Positions 59,269-64,000 of a stretch of DNA of 64,000 nucleotides are shown here, in pieces. Source of the DNA: Candidatus Binatia bacterium (lineage in GTDB: Bacteria > Vulcanimicrobiota > Vulcanimicrobiia > Vulcanimicrobiales > Vulcanimicrobiaceae); NCBI GenBank assembly GCA_035544215.1, contig DATKHY010000007.1, positions 62,001 to 126,000 of the forward strand. The letters run 5' to 3'. Every line of letters starts with the position of its first letter. Position 1 is the first letter of the stretch. The notes beneath the pieces are model-generated. The model was not told where the DNA came from, did no database searches, and saw only the letters and a list, made by a program, of their open reading frames with translations. The position numbers and the translations under genes were made by a program.

Positions 59269-59288
59269 GTTCGAATCCCGCTGGGGCT
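59269..59288 (+). repeat. att-like core, copy 3
   Basis: GTTCGAATCCCGCTGGGGCT, the third copy of the tRNA-Glu end. It is followed by ATTTATTTCGTCCTTA, matching the TTTCGTCCTTA after copy 2. It is the distal boundary of the stacked elements. Confidence 0.85.
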
Positions 59289-59418
59289 ATTTATTTCGTC
59301 CTTAACGCACGCAACCACCGCCGCAGTCGACGGAGCACGATCAAAGGCGCGAAGGCTCTTGATGACCTGGACGGGGCGTTAGTTAAGGGCCATAAATCTG
59401 AATAATGAAACCTTCAGC

Positions 59419-59579
59419 CTAGCTTCGACGCCGCTTCTTTGATCGCCCCAGATAGTCGCTAAGCGACGTCGCTCCTTCGCGTTCCAATAACGTGTCGAGG
59501 CGCATATCGGGGCGGTGTCCTTTCGCAAAGCTTTCGCCATAGGTTTGACGTAGCGTGCCCACGAGCGTATCGCCTGATA
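59419..59579 (-). pseudogene. Short unknown gene end truncated by an IS
   Basis: About 52 codons to a stop at 59419: TLRQTYGESFAKGHRPDMRL, DTLLEREGATSLSDYLG, then a basic tail. The frame enters the insertion-sequence end at 59580, so the original start is lost. It resembles small regulatory or antitoxin-like proteins in size only; no firm family. Confidence 0.4.
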
Positions 59580-59627
59580 TGACCCCCTCGGGAGCTGGAC
59601 ACCTGATAAGCGAAGTGAAGGTGTTCA

Positions 59628-60011
59628 ATGAGAAAGCGATCGCAATCAGTTTCGCCACCGGCTCCCGAGCCGGAAAGGTTCGAGCGATGGACCGCGCAGC
59701 GTAAAGCAGCGATCATCCTCGACGTCCTCAAAGGCAAAATCTCCGTGCCCGAGGCGGCGCGCAAATATGGCTTCAGGCAATCAGAGTTCCGCGAATGGAC
59801 GGAAGAGTATCATCGTGCCGGCGTCGACGCGCTCAAGGTGAACCGCAAGGGCCTTGAAGCCGAGTACCGAGCCGAGGTTAAACGGCTCCAGGCCAAGATC
59901 GGCGAGTTGGTCATGGAGAACGAGATTCGAAAGGAGGCGATGCGTCCTTTCACTTCAGTCGAGCCGATGTTACCCGGCTCTCTGCTCGACGAGGATGGCC
60001 AAGAGCCGTGA
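59628..60011 (+). CDS. Transposase OrfA of the second IS
   Basis: A 127-residue protein with an HTH region (WTAQRKAAIILDVLKGKISV, PEAARKYGFRQSEFREW) and a long helix (KGLEAEYRAEVKRLQAKIGE). It is the DNA-binding half of an IS3-class transposase. ATG at 59628. It overlaps orfB by 4 bp. Confidence 0.82.
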   Translation: MRKRSQSVSPPAPEPERFERWTAQRKAAIILDVLKGKISVPEAARKYGFRQSEFREWTEEYHRAGVDALKVNRKGLEAEYRAEVKRLQAKIGELVMENEIRKEAMRPFTSVEPMLPGSLLDEDGQEP

Positions 60012-60802
60012 TTTGCCGGATCCTCGGTGTCGCGCGCAGCACCGCATACTACCGCGAGCACGATCGCGTGCCGATCGTCGATGAGGTGATGGCTCAACGC
60101 ATCAAGCACCTCATCGACGCTGAGTCCTATTTAGGTTATCGGATGGTCTGGGCGCGGCTGCGCCGACAGGGATTCGAGTTCAACCGCAAAGCCGTGCAGC
60201 GTATTATGCAGCTCAAAGGCTGGCAGTGCCATCGCCGCCTCAAGAAACGCTGCTCTCCTCGGGTTGAGTCAAGCCCAAGCGTTGCTCTGGTATCTGACGT
60301 ACGCTGGGCGACGGATGCAACCTATGTCTGGACTCGTCTCGATGGTCTGGTTTACGTCAGTGCCGTGCTGGATTGTGCCGATCGGCAGTGTATTGGACTG
60401 AACGTCAGCCAGCGCAACGACGCACGCGAGGCGGCCTGAGCACTTGAAGACGCACTGATTCGGCGATTCGGCGCTCTACCAAAGGGCGACGCCGACGTTA
60501 CGCTGAGAACCGACAACGCGCTGGTCTACGCCTCGGAGCTCTATCGCGAGCTGGCGAAATCCTACGGTTTGCATCACGAGTTCATTCTTCCGCACACGCC
60601 CGAGCAAAACGGCGTTGCTGAATCGTTCATGGGAACGCTAAAGCTCGAGTGCGTCTGGCAGCACCGCTTCGAAACGTATGAGGCGGCGAAGGCAATGATC
60701 ACGGCATGGGTTAAGCATTACAACGAGGCGCGACCGCACTCGCGCCTTGACTATCTACCGCCGGTCGAATGGCGCCGCCGGCAAGCCGAAATAAGCGCCT
60801 AA
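60008..60802 (+). pseudogene. Transposase OrfB of the second IS, interrupted by TGA
   Basis: The frame from 60008 has TDATYVWTRLDGLVYVSAVL (first Asp). It stops at TGA 60437-60439 after NDAREAA, then continues in the same frame: LRTDNALVYASELY (second Asp), NGVAESFMGTLKLECVW (Glu) and YNEARPHSRLDYL to 60802. A TGG tryptophan is the likely original codon. The full DDE set exists only if the TGA is read through. Confidence 0.85.
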
Positions 60803-60825
60803 TCTGTCCAGAAACCGCGGGGTCA

Positions 60826-60992
60826 CATCACAACGTCGCTGTTTAAAAGCTCCGTGCAGCAGGCGTTGCTGGCCATCGTCGCCGACGGTACGTAGGACAA
60901 GCTGGCTGCCCAGTGACCTGGAGTCGCTTTCAGACCACTTAGCGCTGCTCTGGATATCGACTCAAGAGGCAGGTGATCCGCATACTCTACGT
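60826..60992. other. Spacer, possible gene scrap
   Basis: A minus-strand frame here reads LKATPGHWAASLSYVPSATM, which has coding texture, but it has no recognisable family and runs into sequence shared with the next frame. It may be a fragment. Confidence 0.2.
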
Positions 60993-61379
60993 ATGCCTTT
61001 GAACAAAAAGGCCCAGTGGAGGTGCGTTTTCCTCGTCGCAGTGCTCGTAGCGGGCCTGATGCTATCCTTGCAGGCAACTCCGAGCATCGCACATACAACT
61101 GCAAAGGCTGCCCCTACGCATAACTGCCAAGAGCCATCGGCTTACCAGCCGATCAGAGAACGTGGTCTAAAGAATGAGAAACGCAACGCTGGCAGTTCGC
61201 GAAGTTGTCGGCACCAGCCGAAGGCTCAGGAACGCGCAGCCGATTTTTGGCAAAGCGAGGAGGGCCGCCGGCTAATCGAGGAGGGGCGCCAGCTTGATTC
61301 CAATCCGAACGCAGATGCTTGCCTAACGTACGAGGGCGAGTATATACGCCAGAGTAAGGCCTGTCCAGAGCGCGTTTAG
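60993..61379 (+). CDS. Possible small secreted protein
   Basis: A 128-residue frame from ATG 60993 with a plausible signal segment (CVFLVAVLVAGLMLSLQATP). The charged remainder (EGRRLIEEGRQLDSN, CLTYEGEYI) shows no family. A minus-strand frame overlaps its start, so coding is uncertain. Confidence 0.35.
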   Translation: MPLNKKAQWRCVFLVAVLVAGLMLSLQATPSIAHTTAKAAPTHNCQEPSAYQPIRERGLKNEKRNAGSSRSCRHQPKAQERAADFWQSEEGRRLIEEGRQLDSNPNADACLTYEGEYIRQSKACPERV

Positions 61380-61500
61380 TGGGAGCAAAAGGCGAGAAGG
61401 GCCGCGGGCTTAATGCAGATCCCATAGAGAATCGCCCTGTGGCACAGACGATGACTATGCCGAGGGTAAGGCGTGTCGAGGGCCGGCCCGGTTCAGTCGC

Positions 61501-61990
61501 CTAGACGACGATCCCGAGCGATTCGGGACGATGGGAACGCGTGTGTTCGTATCGACGCCAGGCCGGTGCGAGACGCACGATGCCGGCCTCGATGATCGCC
61601 GGGGAAGCGGTATACGAAAGGCGGACGTATTCCGTACAAGACCCATCTATAGTCATGGAACTGCCGGGAAGGATACGCACTCCCTCGCGCGCGGCAAACT
61701 GCGCGAAGGATGTTGCATCTCCAGATGGTAGTCGCACCCACAGACATAGGCCGCCGGACGGCTTTTTAAACTGCCATTGCGGCAATTGCTCAGCTAGACG
61801 CTGGCAAAAAAGCTCGCAGTGGTCCTCAAGCTGGCGCCGGCGAAACGTGGCGATCTGGTCGAACGACTCAAGGACGCGCAAGGCGAGAACTTGCGAAGGA
61901 ACGGACGTTCCTAAATCGGACAGCACTTTCAGTCGACCCAAGCGGGCGGCAATGCTCGTCGAGGCGCGGATCCATCCGACATGGATCCCC
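61501..61990 (-). pseudogene. MocR-type (GntR/aminotransferase) regulator, 3' fragment
   Basis: The aminotransferase end of a MocR regulator: GIHVGWIRASTSIAARLGRL, KVLSDLGTSVPSQVLA, PSGGLCLWVRLPSGDATSF, ARE GVRILPGSSM. The HTH, the PLP lysine region and all upstream parts are missing. The break is near 61990, so this is a truncated remnant. It would once have sensed PLP or an amine. Confidence 0.7.
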
Positions 61991-62007
61991 GTTAAGATGC
62001 AGACCAC

Positions 62008-62195
62008 TTATCTGCAATGTGGCCATCGAAGTACCTGGCGCGTTGTGTATACTCATGTGAAGTGGCCGTCTATCGAACCCGGCATATCGAGTCTACGGTT
62101 ACTACATTGTAATGCGTACCTTTGGGCGCGATCAAATAATTTTGAGACCTCCATTTAGCGTATTCTCGTTCTCGGGAAAGTCAGGTTGAGCTGCA
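62008..62195. other. No gene seen
   Basis: A short stretch between the MocR fragment and the next gene. It is AT-richer toward 62100-62170, which may include a promoter, but no clear -35/-10 pair is called. Confidence 0.3.
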
Positions 62196-62939
62196 ATGGC
62201 AATCAGAAAGCGCTATTTACTAATAAGACGCTCATTTCGAGGCCTTCAGGGCTACGTTGGTCTTCTCGCAGCGGCTCTGTCGGTCATGAGTTGCGTGGAA
62301 GCGAGCGCGCACATGGCGTCGTACCCGTCAATGGCACCCATTGACACATATCTATCGCAAACCGCTGTGGACGAGATTGGACTCGCGCGTAGCGCGGGAC
62401 CGCCATCCATCTCGAACGACGCCGAAATCCTAACGCTGGGCGTTCACGGCTACAGCCCGGCAGTCAAGGGAAGGAACGGATTTGCGTGCATCGTCGAACG
62501 CGCATGGTCAATGGCATTCGACGATCCCGAGTTTTGGAATCCTCGGGTGCGCGCACCGATATGCTTCAATGCCGCCGCAACGCGATCGGTCCTTCCGGAG
62601 TACCTCATGCGCACGAAATGGGCATTGTCGGGAGCGAGCCGTTCGAAGATGGTCTCACTCGTAAAGGCGGCCGTTGCGTCGCACGAGATCACCGCTCCCG
62701 AATTCGGTTCGATGTGCTACATGATGTCGAAACGAGGATACCTGGGAGACGATGTGGGCGGCCCATGGCACCCACATTTAATGTTCTTTCTTCCTCGCAT
62801 GGCGGCTAACCAATGGGGCGCAAACCTGCCGGGCTCGCCCGTAATGGCTGGCGTCAAGCGCTTCGAGCCTACGACCGTATTTCTCGTGCCGATCGCAAAA
62901 TGGTCTGATGGGTCTGCCGATGGCCGCCAGCAACCGTAG
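62196..62939 (+). CDS. Conserved secreted protein of unknown function
   Basis: A 247-residue exported protein with a signal segment near residues 18-40. The mature part keeps blocks I associate with a conserved hypothetical family in soil bacteria: MAPIDTYLSQTAVDEIGLAR, EILTLGVHGYSPAVKGRNGF, DDPEFWNPRVRAPICFNAAA, SMCYMMSKRGYLGDD, WHPHLMFFLPRMAANQWGAN and VFLVPIAKWSDG. Its function is not known. It is intact, unlike its neighbours. Confidence 0.75.
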   Translation: MAIRKRYLLIRRSFRGLQGYVGLLAAALSVMSCVEASAHMASYPSMAPIDTYLSQTAVDEIGLARSAGPPSISNDAEILTLGVHGYSPAVKGRNGFACIVERAWSMAFDDPEFWNPRVRAPICFNAAATRSVLPEYLMRTKWALSGASRSKMVSLVKAAVASHEITAPEFGSMCYMMSKRGYLGDDVGGPWHPHLMFFLPRMAANQWGANLPGSPVMAGVKRFEPTTVFLVPIAKWSDGSADGRQQP

Positions 62940-62996
62940 CGCACCGCCGCGGCCTTCTCGTTTTGTAATTGTCGGGCGCAGCCTCAGGCGGGAAGT

Positions 62997-63115
62997 CCCC
63001 GGTTGTCGGTTCCCGTCGTCGCAGTCACGGCATCGGAGATGCTGTTCACGCATGCCGATCTCAAGTCCGGCGAAACCGTGCTGATTCAGTGCGCGTCTGG
63101 GGACGTCGGCGGATA
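62997..63115 (+). pseudogene. Quinone oxidoreductase-type dehydrogenase fragment
   Basis: In one frame: LSVPVVAVTASEMLFTHADL, KSGETVLIQCASGDVGGYA. This is the cofactor-binding start of a zinc-type quinone oxidoreductase (normally GAAGGVGxYAVQLA). Homology ends near FRTV on the right and at the left edge, so only about 40 codons survive. Confidence 0.6.
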
Positions 63116-63256
63116 CGCCTTTAGGACGGTCTGCGCCATGCGGTGCGATCCTGATAGACACGTCTCTGGAGAGATCATGGCGAAGATCGCGTTCGCTCTT
63201 TCCATACTGTCTCGCGCTATTGCCCACCGGGGCTCAAGCGAAAAGGAGCCGTTCTG

Positions 63257-63820
63257 ATGTTTATCGCGAGAGTATTCCTGTCTCTCTGTGTCGGCCTGGT
63301 TCTGGTCGCACCGTGCGCGGGCTTAACGCAAACCAGCGCGGCGACCCCCCTTCCCGTTATCGTGATCCCCAAAGCGGATCTCTCCTCGATGAACTTCCTG
63401 GTCGGCACGTGGTCTTGCAGCAAGCAAGAATCGGGCCTTCCCGCGCCGTACACGGCGACGGTAACCTATGCCGTGAGTCCGGATGGCCGGTGGATCGAAC
63501 AGACATCGGTTTGGGATCCCGTTCCGTGGTTTCCAAACAAGTGGACTTCCAACGACAAAATCACTTACGATGCATACACGAAACGCTGGGTCGACGTGGA
63601 GTACGACGAAATCGGCGGATATTTCCTCGCGACGTCTCGTGGCTGGGCCGGAAACACGATCGTGTGGCACGACCCTACCTTCACGCCGAGCCCCAAGGTC
63701 GCGTCAGCAACCGATACCACGATGACGAAAGTCAGCGACTCGAAAGTGACATCGACATGGTCGATCACCAAACCCAATAACGAGATCATCTCCGCGAATA
63801 CCACCTGCACGAAGAGCTAA
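63257..63820 (+). CDS. Secreted DUF1579-like protein
   Basis: A 187-residue exported protein with a signal to about residue 28. The mature part starts with a lipocalin-like pattern (LSSMNFLVGTWSCSKQESG), has WIEQTSVWDPVPWFPNKWTS and ends in a terminal Cys-containing TTCTKS. GTWxC at the start of a small beta-barrel is typical of DUF1579 and related families. AAAGGAG lies 9 bp before ATG 63257. The function is unknown. Confidence 0.7.
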   Translation: MFIARVFLSLCVGLVLVAPCAGLTQTSAATPLPVIVIPKADLSSMNFLVGTWSCSKQESGLPAPYTATVTYAVSPDGRWIEQTSVWDPVPWFPNKWTSNDKITYDAYTKRWVDVEYDEIGGYFLATSRGWAGNTIVWHDPTFTPSPKVASATDTTMTKVSDSKVTSTWSITKPNNEIISANTTCTKS

Positions 63821-63833
63821 TCCTACGGTGAAC

Positions 63834-63992
63834 TCACTCAGATTTGCGAGCGGCTCCGAGCACCATTGCGCGGGGTGCCTTCATTCCGTTCTGGCGTTCG
63901 TCTCCGTGTTTGTCGGCGCTTGCTACCAGCCCATCCTCTTCGTCGCCGGAAAGAACCTCACCGCACAGCGGGCATTTCGCCGTTAAAGCCAT
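63834..63992 (-). CDS. Small zinc-ribbon-like protein
   Basis: A 52-residue frame from ATG 63992: MALTAKCPLCGEVLSGDEED, then GLVASADKHGDERQNGMKAP. One CxxC pair and a following His resemble half of a zinc site, as in DUF1059-type proteins. It is shorter than most gene-caller limits. Complete within the window. Confidence 0.6.
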   Translation of the reverse strand: MALTAKCPLCGEVLSGDEEDGLVASADKHGDERQNGMKAPRAMVLGAARKSE

Positions 63993-64000
63993 CCTCGTCA

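Larger units (their letters stand above)
59580..60825 (+). mobile_element. Second IS3-type insertion sequence, inactive
   Basis: About 1.25 kb, with ends TGACCCCC (59580) and GGGGTCA (to 60825) and further matches such as CTGGACA inside both ends. It carries orfA and an orfB with an in-frame TGA. It is not the same element as the copy at 50264, judging by different ends and proteins. Confidence 0.75.

Overview
The window is a 64 kb piece of a GC-rich bacterial chromosome. Tandem-repeat GloVer lipoproteins, a beta-propeller lipoprotein, archaeal-style PurP enzymes and heavy use of GTG/TTG starts with ATGA/GTGA overlaps suggest a poorly cultured soil lineage such as Candidatus Eremiobacterota (WPS-2). 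That placement is an inference from gene content only.

0-20 kb: one long minus-strand purine cluster, read purB, purC (with a PurE-like tail), purL, purQ, a PurS-like gene, a PurP enzyme, a secreted protein, cydA, cydB, a second degenerate PurP paralogue, tpx, guaA, purD, an MFS transporter and a BAX-inhibitor-1 protein. A peptide-type solute-binding lipoprotein diverges from purB. A secreted BAAT-type hydrolase follows.

20-24 kb: riboflavin locus I, read ribBA, ribH, mtnA, holA. RibBA carries an N-terminal XRE-type helix-turn-helix domain, and a perfect palindrome lies between it and a divergent 59-residue protein. No FMN riboswitch fits in the very short leader.

24-31 kb: secreted proteins (beta-propeller lipoprotein, PNGase A-like amidase, phospholipase C-like phosphoesterase) and a TetR-MFS efflux pair with a 28-bp operator-like palindrome.

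30.5-47 kb: every gene is on the minus strand. They comprise a nucleotidyltransferase, GT4 and six-hairpin protein, pcrA, dapB-asd-lysC-dapA, a wecG-like glycosyltransferase, a second nucleotidyltransferase, a TlpA-type thioredoxin, comF, ribD-ribE (riboflavin locus II), a thioesterase and two zinc alcohol dehydrogenases.

47-64 kb: an accessory region anchored at tandem tRNA-Gln(CTG) and tRNA-Glu(CTC) genes. Three copies of the last 20 bases of tRNA-Glu lie at 47916, 52731 and 59269. Decayed tyrosine-integrase sequence follows the first two copies at nearly the same distance (97 and 94 bp), so two elements appear to have integrated in tandem at the tRNA. Element 1 carries a Ser/Asp-tailed protein and a decayed partner, a VOC remnant, an IS3-family element, a DUF6636-like protein and a SnoaL-like protein. 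Element 2 carries two GloVer lipoproteins around an S9 peptidase, plus a glycine-rich lipoprotein. Beyond the third repeat come a second IS with a broken orfB, gene fragments, and a few intact small secreted or cytoplasmic genes. Frameshifts and truncations are common throughout this last part.
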